From NCBI GenBank assembly GCA_964484385.1, contig CAZAFV010000003.1:1-64000 (forward strand): DNA of 64,000 nt. Direction: 5' to 3'. Shown here one piece after another: positions 33,494 to 40,904 of the stretch. Position 1 is the first letter of the stretch. Every line of letters starts with the position of its first letter. The notes beneath the pieces were generated by a model, which saw only the letters and a program-made list of their open reading frames with translations, was not told the origin of the DNA and searched no databases. Origin of the DNA: Poriferisodalis sp964484385 (GTDB lineage Bacteria; Actinomycetota; Acidimicrobiia; Acidimicrobiales; Poriferisodalaceae). The translations under genes were made by a program, and so were the position numbers.

Positions 33494-34744
33494 ATGCGAT
33501 CAGACCCTGAAGACAAACCCCGAAACCTGAAGTCCATGCTCTCCGAGGCCAAGGACGCCTCCGAGCTCATGGTCGATCTTGCCTACGCCGCGCTCTATTT
33601 CGACGATGAGGGCATGGCCGATGCAGTCCTGGGCCTCGAAGAGGACATGTCCGCCCTCGTGCACGAGATGCGATCGCTGGCGATGCTGGCCGTGAGGCAC
33701 CCGCGCGAGGTCGACGGCATGAGCTCGGTGCTGCAGGTGGTGTCGTCGATCGAGCAGATCGCCAATGCTGCGGTCGACATCTCCAAGATCGTGCTGCACC
33801 ACTTGGGCATCCCCCGGGCGCTCATCGTGGACTTGGCGCAGGCCGCCGAGGTTTCGCATCGATTGGTGGTGGCAGAAGGCAGCCACCTGGCGAACCGGCC
33901 GCTGCGTGACATGGAGCTGCCGGTGGCGGTCGGCATGCGCGTGGTCGCCATCCAGCGGGGCCGTCACTGGCTGACCGACGTCGGCGGCGACAGCATCGTG
34001 GAACCGGGTGACGTGTTGTTCATGCGTGGCGACCCGGCGGGCATCGTGCGGTTGCGGGAGCTGGCGGCCATGGAGCGCTGGAACCCTCCCGAACCCGACG
34101 AAGTGCAGGTGCTCAGCGACCTCGACCGAGCCGTGGACACGCTGGTCGAGATGAAGAACATGTCGGAGGCGGCGATCGGGCTGGCCTATTCGGCGCTCGT
34201 GCTGCATGACCTGTCGCTCGCCCGCGAGGTGCGGTCCATGCAGGAACGGCTCGACGGCATGAAGGTGTCAATGCAGACCTGGGTGCTGCGCGCCGCGGCA
34301 GAGGGTGCCAACGTGGCAGAAGCCGATCCTGCGGCTCTGCGAGGCCTGCTGCACGTGGCGGAAGCCGCCGAGGACATCGGCGACCAGGCGCGCAACATTG
34401 TCTCGCTCGTGCTCGAGGACGAGGACATTCACCACGTGCTCGCGCTCGCGCTCGGCGACACCGACGATGTCGTTGTGCAAGTGCCGGTAGCGCCCGGTTC
34501 ACAGGCCGACGACTCGACGCTCGGATCGCTCGGGCTGGCGGTGGACCCCGGCTATCACGTGCTGGCTATCCGCCGTGCCGCCAGCTACATCTACAACCCG
34601 CCCCGCACGGTGCGGCTGTGGGTCGGCGATGAGCTGCTCGCGTCGGGTCCCGAGGAGGGCCGTGACCGCCTCGCTGCTATCTGCGGCTACTCGATGGACA
34701 TCGACGAGGAAACCGGACACATCAAACTCACGCCGATAGCTTGA
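33494..34744 (+). CDS. Duplicated PhoU / TrkA-C regulatory protein
   Basis: A 416-residue soluble protein built of two tandem modules, each a PhoU-like helical domain followed by a TrkA_C (RCK_C) domain. Module 1 spans ~residues 10-205 (MLSEAKDASELMVDLAYAALYFDD... ending GDVLFMRGDPAGI). Module 2 spans ~215-410 (LVEMKNMSEAAIGLAYSALVLHD... ending GDELLASGPEEG). RCK_C domains bind ligands that gate ion transport. Encoded about 100 nt after the MgtE-type transporter, it is probably its cytosolic regulator. The ATG at 33494 starts the first helix region. Confidence 0.8.
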   Translation: MRSDPEDKPRNLKSMLSEAKDASELMVDLAYAALYFDDEGMADAVLGLEEDMSALVHEMRSLAMLAVRHPREVDGMSSVLQVVSSIEQIANAAVDISKIVLHHLGIPRALIVDLAQAAEVSHRLVVAEGSHLANRPLRDMELPVAVGMRVVAIQRGRHWLTDVGGDSIVEPGDVLFMRGDPAGIVRLRELAAMERWNPPEPDEVQVLSDLDRAVDTLVEMKNMSEAAIGLAYSALVLHDLSLAREVRSMQERLDGMKVSMQTWVLRAAAEGANVAEADPAALRGLLHVAEAAEDIGDQARNIVSLVLEDEDIHHVLALALGDTDDVVVQVPVAPGSQADDSTLGSLGLAVDPGYHVLAIRRAASYIYNPPRTVRLWVGDELLASGPEEGRDRLAAICGYSMDIDEETGHIKLTPIA

Positions 34745-34750
34745 CCGCCG

Positions 34751-35608
34751 ATGTCGCAGGACACGGGACTGTCAATTCTCGCGGTGCACGCTCACCCCGA
34801 CGATGAAGCGTCGAAGGGTGCGGGCACTGTCCGCCGGTATGCCGACGAGGGCATCCGCACCACGCTTGTGTGCTGCACCGGCGGCGAGGAGGGCGACATC
34901 CTGAACCCGGCGATGGATCGGCCCGAGGTGAAGGAGAACCTCGCCGAAGTCCGGCGCGCCGAGCTCGACGCGTCTGCGGTCGAGATCGGCTACGACGAAG
35001 TCGTCATGCTGGGCTATCGCGACTCGGGCATGCCCGATACCGAAGCCAACGCCCATCCCGACGCCTTCGCCAATGCCGACCTCGACGAAGCGGTCGCCCG
35101 GCTGGTGACCGTGATCCGCCGGGTGCGCCCTCAGGTCATCCTGACCTACCCGCTGGTGCAGTCGCGCTACCCCCATCCCGATCACCTGCAGGTCACCGCT
35201 ATCTGCATTCCGGCCTTTGCCCACGCCGGTGAACCTGCCTGGCGCCCCGAGTGCGGCCCCGCGTTCACGCCGATGAAGATGTATGCGCCGGTGTGGTCGC
35301 ACAAGCGCATGAAGCTGATCCACCAGGCATTCTTGGATCTCGGGCTTGAGTCGCCGTTCGACGAGAAGTGGCTGGGGCGACCCAGCCGGGACGACCGCAT
35401 CACTGCGGTCATCGAGGTGAACAACGCGGTCCGGCGCAAGGCGCTGCTGGCTCATGCCACCCAAGTCGATCCGGACTCGCCGTTCTGGTTCGGCCTGCCC
35501 GACGACGTCGCCGACTCGATCCATCCCTACGAGGAGTACATGCTGCTCGAGTCGCGCATCGCGACCGAGCCGATGGAGCATGACCTCTTCGCAGGGCTGC
35601 GCCCATGA
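34751..35608 (+). CDS. mca: Mycothiol S-conjugate amidase
   Basis: A 285-residue PIG-L family enzyme very close to Mca. VHAHPDDEASKGAGT binds zinc, CCTGGEEGDILNPAMDRP and MLGYRDSGMPDTEANAHPDAF are Mca-type, and YPHPDHLQV supplies the second metal motif. Mca cleaves mycothiol conjugates of electrophiles so that the mercapturate can be exported, a detoxification step found only in mycothiol-producing actinobacteria. The start is 6 nt after the PhoU-like gene; a TAGCTT box at 34737-34742 is possible. Its stop overlaps the next start (ATGA). Confidence 0.85.
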   Translation: MSQDTGLSILAVHAHPDDEASKGAGTVRRYADEGIRTTLVCCTGGEEGDILNPAMDRPEVKENLAEVRRAELDASAVEIGYDEVVMLGYRDSGMPDTEANAHPDAFANADLDEAVARLVTVIRRVRPQVILTYPLVQSRYPHPDHLQVTAICIPAFAHAGEPAWRPECGPAFTPMKMYAPVWSHKRMKLIHQAFLDLGLESPFDEKWLGRPSRDDRITAVIEVNNAVRRKALLAHATQVDPDSPFWFGLPDDVADSIHPYEEYMLLESRIATEPMEHDLFAGLRP

Positions 35609-35958
35609 GCTTTCTCGACGACGAGTTCCTTGCGGCGTGGGCCGACGCCGGCCACGAGCCCTTGGGGAGCGTGTCGGGCACCGTCGTGATGAAGACCGCT
35701 GGCGGCCCCGACGGCAAAGTCGCCGTGAGCCTGATCTTCGAATCCGGCGTGCTGACGTCTGCGTCTGCGGGCACCACCCGGGGTGCTGATCTGACCTTGG
35801 AGGCCCCGTGGCAGCTCGCCGCCGACGTGGTCTGCGGCGATGCCGATCCCGCCCGGTACTACATGGCTGGTGATCTCAAGGTCTCCGGTGACATGGCGCT
35901 CTGGCTGCAACTGCTGCCGGCCTGGCGTGCCGCGGGTTCGCTGGGCTCGCCGACCTGA
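35605..35958 (+). CDS. SCP2-like sterol-transfer domain protein
   Basis: A 117-residue single-domain protein with the SCP2 pattern: VSLIFESGVLTSASAGTTRGADLTLEAPWQLAADVVCG, then ARYYMAGDLKVSGDMALWLQLLPAW. SCP2 domains bind lipids or CoA esters in a hydrophobic tunnel. It is coupled by a 4-nt overlap to mca, which suggests joint handling of hydrophobic conjugates; that link is inference. Confidence 0.65.
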   Translation: MSFLDDEFLAAWADAGHEPLGSVSGTVVMKTAGGPDGKVAVSLIFESGVLTSASAGTTRGADLTLEAPWQLAADVVCGDADPARYYMAGDLKVSGDMALWLQLLPAWRAAGSLGSPT

Positions 35959-35988
35959 ACAACGCGGGGCTGGCTGCGCCGGGCTGGC

Positions 35989-36834
35989 TCAGCCGGTGCC
36001 GGATCGCTGTAACTGGCGCAGCGCTCGATATCCCACCAGACGTATCTCGCTGCGCTCGATATGGGCGCGCAGCTCCGCGTTGTCACGCAAGTGGAGCAGG
36101 TCCTCCACGCGTGATCCCCATTGGGCAGTCAGCGAACGCAGCTCCGGCAAGTCGGCCGCCGGTTGGAGCTGCAATTCGGTCACTCCCGGCTCGAGCGAGT
36201 CGAGCAGCGCTTCGATGCGCCGGTACCGCCCCATGGCCCCGGGCGCGATGCGGAGTACCCGATCCGGAGTCACGACACCCTCGGAACCGAGCAGATCCTC
36301 AGCGGGGAATCCGAGCTGACGCCGGGCGTCGCTGGAGATCAGCCGCACCGGCAACCCGAACTCCACTGCCAGCTCCAGATACACGTCGAAGAACTCGGGA
36401 CGCACGCTGAGCACGTCGAGGTGACTGTCGAGGTGCGTGACGTCGAAGCCCCACAGGATCGCCCGCTCGATCTGTGCCCGGCATTCCCGCCGGACCTCGT
36501 CGAGGTCGGCGTGGTCCCACACGTCGCCCACCGTGCTGGGCATGCCGCCGTTGCCGTCGAGCAGCGACGGGCCGTAGGTGATCGGCCCCCAGCGGTACAG
36601 CTCGAACTCGGCGTTCAGCGTGAGCGCCACGCCGATGTCCTCGCCGCGGAACCGGGCCGCTGCTTCGCGTGACCACGGGCACGGCACGAGCAGCGTTCCG
36701 GTGGTTGCCAGACCGTCTCGCAAGGCGGCGTAGACGCCTTCGTTCATCGCGTGGCAGCCGCCGAGTCCGGCCGCGCTGATGATCAGCAGTCTGTCGTCGG
36801 GGCCGTATCCGAGCCGCTGGGACAGCGGTGCCAC
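35989..36834 (-). CDS. YdjC/ChbG-family deacetylase-like protein with missing metal residues
   Basis: A 281-residue protein of the YdjC family, which deacetylates oligosaccharides such as chitobiose. The C-terminal half keeps RRECRAQIERAILWGFDVTHLDSHLDV with its His/Asp pair. The N-terminal signature, normally SADDFG, reads ISAAGLGGCHAMNEG, so both Asp residues that bind metal and act as base are absent. GVHLTL is GVALTL, losing a His. It is therefore possibly inactive or repurposed. The GTG at 36834 has a TAGCGT box 6 nt upstream. Confidence 0.75.
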   Translation of the reverse strand: MAPLSQRLGYGPDDRLLIISAAGLGGCHAMNEGVYAALRDGLATTGTLLVPCPWSREAAARFRGEDIGVALTLNAEFELYRWGPITYGPSLLDGNGGMPSTVGDVWDHADLDEVRRECRAQIERAILWGFDVTHLDSHLDVLSVRPEFFDVYLELAVEFGLPVRLISSDARRQLGFPAEDLLGSEGVVTPDRVLRIAPGAMGRYRRIEALLDSLEPGVTELQLQPAADLPELRSLTAQWGSRVEDLLHLRDNAELRAHIERSEIRLVGYRALRQLQRSGTG

Positions 36835-36840
36835 ACCGAC

Positions 36841-36846
36841 ACGCTA
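36841..36846 (-). promoter_or_regulatory. Leaderless-type -10 box (YdjC-like gene)
   Basis: TAGCGT on the minus strand, 6 nt before the GTG at 36834. Confidence 0.5.
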
Positions 36847-37515
36847 ACTGCCCCCTTCGAGTTGTCGGTTCGGGCCGCCGCAGTCGGCCCAGATCCCCCT
36901 GCCGGCAGCGCGAGCGTCGGCTTGGGCCTCGTCGAGCACGGCCCGGTGCTCCGTGTTGGGCTCGAAGTGCATGGTGCCGGCGTAGCCGTCGAGCACGAGG
37001 TAGCGATTGACGAACAGGCCGTCGTCTGCCCGGTACACGTACGCCAGCAGCCGGTCGTAGCGGTCATAGAGCTCAACGTCGCGCTGCAGCAGCACTCCGG
37101 TGCCGGGCGGGAGCAGCTCGGCCGTCCGACGAGTGGCGGCATCGCCGCCGCATTCGGCGGGCAGGTAACCGCCGGTCTTCTCCGGTGTGTCGATTCCGAG
37201 AAATCTCACGGTCGTGCGGCGCCCTCCGACGTCGACGTCCATCGTGTCGCCGTCGATCACCGCCAGCACGACAGCGTTCGGCTCCAGCGCCGCCGCTTCG
37301 AGTTCCGATTCCGGAGAGTCTGCGGTTGCACTGCCATCGGCTGCTGCCGCCTCCGTGGCGGAGGGCGCAACTGTCGCTTCGTCAGATGGGCCGAAGTATT
37401 GCCAGCCGGCCCAGGCCGCCGCACATGCTGCGGCGAAGGCGCCGAGGGAAGCTGCTCGGCGCTTGATCAGAGCCGCTCGATGATGGTGCCGGTGCCCAGC
37501 CCGCCACCACAGCAC
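36844..37515 (-). CDS. Membrane-anchored thermonuclease (SNc) family protein
   Basis: About 223 residues with an N-terminal hydrophobic helix (AAFAAACAAAWAGWQYF region) and an acidic spacer, then a staphylococcal-nuclease domain. VIDGDTMDVDVGG, VRFLGIDTPEKTG (Arg, Asp and Glu of the catalytic set) and LQRDVELYDRYDRLLAYVY (second Arg) are all present, so it should be an active Ca2+-dependent nuclease outside the membrane. No ATG exists near the N-terminus; a GTG at 37515, inside the end of the thiolase gene, is the best candidate and gives a 49-bp overlap. Confidence 0.75.
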   Translation of the reverse strand: MLWWRAGHRHHHRAALIKRRAASLGAFAAACAAAWAGWQYFGPSDEATVAPSATEAAAADGSATADSPESELEAAALEPNAVVLAVIDGDTMDVDVGGRRTTVRFLGIDTPEKTGGYLPAECGGDAATRRTAELLPPGTGVLLQRDVELYDRYDRLLAYVYRADDGLFVNRYLVLDGYAGTMHFEPNTEHRAVLDEAQADARAAGRGIWADCGGPNRQLEGGS

Positions 37516-38660
37516 ATGGTGATGAGGGCCGTGTTCTTGTCGGCCCGGTGCAGCTCGTGCACTGCCTTGGTCAGCAGGATCGCACCGGTGCCGCCCAGCG
37601 GATGACCCAGCGCGATCGCGCCCCCGTTGGGATTGACCCCGTCCATGTCGGGGTTCACCTCGCGCTGCCATGCCAGCACGACCGATGCGAATGCCTCGTT
37701 GATCTCGACGATGTCGATGTCGGACATCTGCATGCTGTTGCGCTCGAGGAGATAGTTGGTGGCCTCGATCGGACCGGTCAGCATCAGCACCGGATCGCTG
37801 CCGACCAGGCAGGTGTCGACGATGCGAGCCAGCGGGCGCAGGCCCATCTCGCTGGCACGGCCGGCACGCATGAGCAGAACTGCTCCAGAGCCATCGCTGA
37901 TCTGCGAGGAACTGCCGGCGGTGTGCACGCCGCCGTCCATCACCGGCGAGATCCCGGCGAGGCCTTCCGCCGTGGTGGGCCGGATGCCGCCGTCGCGCAC
38001 CACGTGCCGCATCTCGTCGGTGGGCTTGCCGTCTTCGTCGAGCACCGGTGCATCGATCTCGACGATCTGCGTCGCGAAGCGGTCTTCGGCCCACGCCCGG
38101 GCGGCGTTGTTCTGGCTTCGCAGACCGTAGGCATCGCATTCTTCACGGCTGATGCCCCACTGCTTGGCCATGAGCTCGGCGCCTTGGAACTGCGTCGTGT
38201 ACTCGTAGTGCTCCTTGTAGCGGGAAGTCGCGGTGCGCTGCCCCTTCTTGTAGCTCGACCCCATCGGGTTGCGCGTCATCGACTCGACGCCGCATCCGAT
38301 GGCTGAGTCGACCACGCCGCTGCGCACGAGGCCGTACGCCAGCGTGGTGGCCTGCTGGCTCGAACCGCATTGCGCATCGACGGTGGTGGCTGCGACCGAC
38401 AGGGGATAGCCCGCGCCGAGCCATGCAGTGCGCGCGATGTTGGCGGTCTGCTCGCCGGCTTGGCTGACACAGCCGCCCACGAGCTGGCCGATGCTGGCCG
38501 GGTCGACCCCGGTTCGCTCCATCAGCGAGGTCAGCACGTCGCTGAGCAGATCGGACGGATGGATGCCGCTCAGGTCGCCGCCGCGCCGGCCGACGGGAGA
38601 TCGGACGGCGTCGACAATGACGATGTCATCGGGATGCTGGTTCACAGAAGCGCTGCTCAT
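37467..38660 (-). CDS. Acetyl-CoA acetyltransferase (thiolase) family protein
   Basis: A 397-residue thiolase. The catalytic Cys lies in DAQCGSSQQA (~residue 94), the His in NGGAIALGHPLGGTGA (~350), and the second Cys in MCCGGGLGTG near the C-terminus. It condenses or cleaves 3-ketoacyl-CoA; the chain length is not determined. The ATG at 38660 has a TACAGT box 7 nt upstream, and the frame upstream is not family-like. Its 3' end overlaps the nuclease gene. Confidence 0.9.
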   Translation of the reverse strand: MSSASVNQHPDDIVIVDAVRSPVGRRGGDLSGIHPSDLLSDVLTSLMERTGVDPASIGQLVGGCVSQAGEQTANIARTAWLGAGYPLSVAATTVDAQCGSSQQATTLAYGLVRSGVVDSAIGCGVESMTRNPMGSSYKKGQRTATSRYKEHYEYTTQFQGAELMAKQWGISREECDAYGLRSQNNAARAWAEDRFATQIVEIDAPVLDEDGKPTDEMRHVVRDGGIRPTTAEGLAGISPVMDGGVHTAGSSSQISDGSGAVLLMRAGRASEMGLRPLARIVDTCLVGSDPVLMLTGPIEATNYLLERNSMQMSDIDIVEINEAFASVVLAWQREVNPDMDGVNPNGGAIALGHPLGGTGAILLTKAVHELHRADKNTALITMCCGGGLGTGTIIERL

Positions 38661-38667
38661 GGCCGGC

Positions 38668-38673
38668 ACTGTA
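38668..38673 (-). promoter_or_regulatory. Leaderless-type -10 box (thiolase)
   Basis: TACAGT on the minus strand, 7 nt before the ATG at 38660. Confidence 0.5.
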
Positions 38674-38733
38674 CTTGCGCCCCCGTGCTGCCCGCCCAAT
38701 GGTTTGGCCGGCACTGGCCTGCCGCGGCCGACA

Positions 38734-38904
38734 TCAGGCGGCGTGGAGATCGATTTCGGGCGGGCGTGCGGTGGCCGCCAGCGCCGCCCGCGCCCGAGCA
38801 ACGCCCCGCAGGCCTTCCTGACGGGTCGCCCGGTTCAGCCGGTGGGGCATCCGGCTGGTTGACACCAGCCGGAGCTGAGGTGCGGAATCAAGCTGTTCTG
38901 TCAT
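38734..38904 (-). CDS. Small Arg/Ala-rich protein, possibly real
   Basis: A 56-residue open frame starting MTEQLDSAPQLRLVSTS and containing RLNRATRQEGLRGVARARAALA, an amphipathic basic helix of a kind seen in short actinobacterial proteins. A CACACT box lies 6 nt upstream of the ATG, echoing the leaderless pattern. No family is assigned; it might be spurious. Confidence 0.4.
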   Translation of the reverse strand: MTEQLDSAPQLRLVSTSRMPHRLNRATRQEGLRGVARARAALAATARPPEIDLHAA

Positions 38905-39015
38905 GTGCCCAGTGTGATCAGGGGGTGTGACACGAAGCGCATCCCAGGCTCGTCCGGCGCACCGCCGAGCCCAAGAGGCGAAGCCGAGGCACGGAATCGT
39001 CTCGCCTTCGCTCAC

Positions 39016-39021
39016 TAGCCT
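39016..39021 (+). promoter_or_regulatory. Leaderless-type -10 box (LLM gene)
   Basis: TAGCCT, 7 nt before the GTG at 39029. Confidence 0.5.
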
Positions 39022-39028
39022 GCGCGCC

Positions 39029-40015
39029 GTGACCGACAACCGACACGACTGGCGCTATGGCATCACCGTTCCCTTCGACGATCCCCTTCACGCCCAAGCC
39101 GACCTCTATCGCGAATTCGCAGATCTCGGCTACACCGAATTCTGGAGCTCGGAGGCCGACGGCACCGACGGGTTCACCCCGCTCGTGCTTGCCAGCCAAT
39201 GGGTGCCCGATGTGCGACTGGGCATCGCCATCATCCCGGCCTTCACGCGGGGCCCGGCGCTGCTGGCCCAGCAGACGGCGGCCATCTGCGAGGCCGCGCC
39301 GGGACGCTTCGCCATGGGCATCGGGGCGTCGTCCAACGTCATCGTGGAGCGCTGGAACGGCATCCCCTTCGACGAGCCGTTCAAGCGAACACGTGACACC
39401 GCTCGATTCCTGCGCCAGGCCCTCACCGGCGAGCGGATCAGCGAGACCTACGACACGTTCGACATCCAGGGCTTCCGACTCGGCCGCCCGCCCGAGGTGC
39501 AGCCGCCGATCCTGCTGGCAGCCCTGCGGCCCGGGATGCTGCGGCTGGCTGGCAGCGAGGGCGACGGCGCCATCATCAATTGGCTCTCGGCCGACGACGT
39601 CGCCACCGTCCGTCCCTACGTCGATGAGGGCGGTGACGGCAAGGAGGTGGTCGCCCGGATCTTCGTGTGCCCCAATCCCGATGCCGACGTGGCTCGGGCG
39701 GGCTTCAAGCGGGCGATCGCCGCGTATCTCAATGTTCCCGTCTATGCCGAGTTCCATCGCTGGCTCGGCCGGGGCGAACTGCTCGCCGCCATGTGGGAGC
39801 GCTGGTCTGAGGGCGATCGTCGAGGGGCGCTCGAGGTGATCGACGACGATCTTGTCGACCAACTGCTGGTGCATGGCCCTCCAGAAGCCTGCCGGGAGCA
39901 CATCGACCGCTATCACGCGAACGGTGTCGACGTGTCGGCCATCTCGATCATGCCGTTCGGCGGCATCGACCCAGTCCAGGCCGCCCGCGACCTGTCGCCC
40001 GCCTCTCGTAGCTAG
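39029..40015 (+). CDS. LLM-class F420-dependent oxidoreductase
   Basis: A 328-residue luciferase-like barrel enzyme. YGITVPFDDPLHAQ, GYTEFWSSEADGTDGFTPL, VRLGIAIIPAFTRGPALLAQQTA, PGRFAMGIGASSNVIVERWNG and PPILLAALRPGMLRLAG follow the F420-dependent LLM order. The reaction is F420-linked oxidation or reduction of an unknown substrate. The GTG at 39029 gives a family-like N-terminus and follows a TAGCCT box; about 34 further upstream codons are open but not family-like. Confidence 0.85.
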   Translation: MTDNRHDWRYGITVPFDDPLHAQADLYREFADLGYTEFWSSEADGTDGFTPLVLASQWVPDVRLGIAIIPAFTRGPALLAQQTAAICEAAPGRFAMGIGASSNVIVERWNGIPFDEPFKRTRDTARFLRQALTGERISETYDTFDIQGFRLGRPPEVQPPILLAALRPGMLRLAGSEGDGAIINWLSADDVATVRPYVDEGGDGKEVVARIFVCPNPDADVARAGFKRAIAAYLNVPVYAEFHRWLGRGELLAAMWERWSEGDRRGALEVIDDDLVDQLLVHGPPEACREHIDRYHANGVDVSAISIMPFGGIDPVQAARDLSPASRS

Positions 40016-40054
40016 CCCACTCATTCGCTGGGCGGCCCAGGCGCGTAACCTCCC

Positions 40055-40077
40055 GGTGAGCCCGGATCGGGCTCACC
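40055..40077 (+). promoter_or_regulatory. 10-bp-arm inverted repeat upstream of the enoyl-CoA hydratase gene
   Basis: GGTGAGCCCG-GAT-CGGGCTCACC lies just downstream of a TAACCT box (40046-40051) and before the AAGGAG at 40094. It is either an operator over the transcription start, a 5' mRNA hairpin, or the terminator of the LLM gene. Confidence 0.5.
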
Positions 40078-40104
40078 TGTCCGCGCATTCTTCAAGGAGC
40101 AGAC

Positions 40105-40893
40105 ATGGACCTCGAGACGATCACCTACGAAGTGCGTGACGGCGTCGCGCATGTGCGGTTCAACCGACCGGAGGGCGCCAACGCCGTCAACCCCCAATTC
40201 TCACGCGAGCTGCGGGCCATCATGCTCGAAATCGAATTCGATGACGCAGTCAAGGCAGCGTCGGTCACCGCCGAAGGCCGGGTGTTCTCGGCGGGCGGCG
40301 ACCTGAAGGAATTCCACGCAGCGGGCGACGGCCTGCCCCAGCTCGCATCGGACATGGTCATCGACCTGCACGCAGCAATCAACAAGATGAATCGCACGCC
40401 CAAGCCGTTCGTTGCAGGCGTGGGCGGCAGCGTCGGCGGGGCCGGCATGTCGCTGGCCGCCTCGTTCGACTTGGTGATCGCGGGCGAGTCTGCGAAGTTC
40501 ACCATGGCCTACACCCGGGCCGGCGTGACGCCCGACGGCACCTCGTCGTACTTCCTGGCGCGCCACATCGGGCTGCGACGGATGCTCGACCTGACGCTGA
40601 CCAACCGCGTGCTGTCTGCGGAGGAAGCCGAGCAGTGGGGCCTGGTCAACCGCGTCGTGCCCGACGACGAGGTCGACGCCGCCACCGCCGAGCTGGCCCA
40701 GTCGCTGGCCGACGGCCCGGCGTGGGCGCTGGGCCACGCCAAGCGGGTGATCTACAACGGCATCGACTCCCCGCTCGAGCAGGCGGGCGAGTTCGAAGGC
40801 AAGACGATCACCGATGCCATGCAAACCCACGACGGCCGTGAGGGCATCGCTGCCTTCGTGGAGCGCCGCGCGCCGAACTTCACCGGCAGCTAG
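40105..40893 (+). CDS. Enoyl-CoA hydratase/isomerase (crotonase) family protein
   Basis: A 262-residue crotonase. FNRPEGANAVNPQFSREL, FSAGGDLKEFHAAGDG (oxyanion-hole segment), GVGGSVGGAGMSLAASFDLVIAG and RRMLDLTLTNRVLSAEEAEQWGLVNRVVP match the fold. One catalytic Glu position appears changed in the ARAGVTPDGTSSY segment, so hydratase versus isomerase activity is uncertain. A strong AAGGAG 5 nt upstream supports the ATG. It leads an operon of CoA-thioester enzymes. Confidence 0.85.
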   Translation: MDLETITYEVRDGVAHVRFNRPEGANAVNPQFSRELRAIMLEIEFDDAVKAASVTAEGRVFSAGGDLKEFHAAGDGLPQLASDMVIDLHAAINKMNRTPKPFVAGVGGSVGGAGMSLAASFDLVIAGESAKFTMAYTRAGVTPDGTSSYFLARHIGLRRMLDLTLTNRVLSAEEAEQWGLVNRVVPDDEVDAATAELAQSLADGPAWALGHAKRVIYNGIDSPLEQAGEFEGKTITDAMQTHDGREGIAAFVERRAPNFTGS

Positions 40894-40904
40894 GAGCACG
40901 AACC

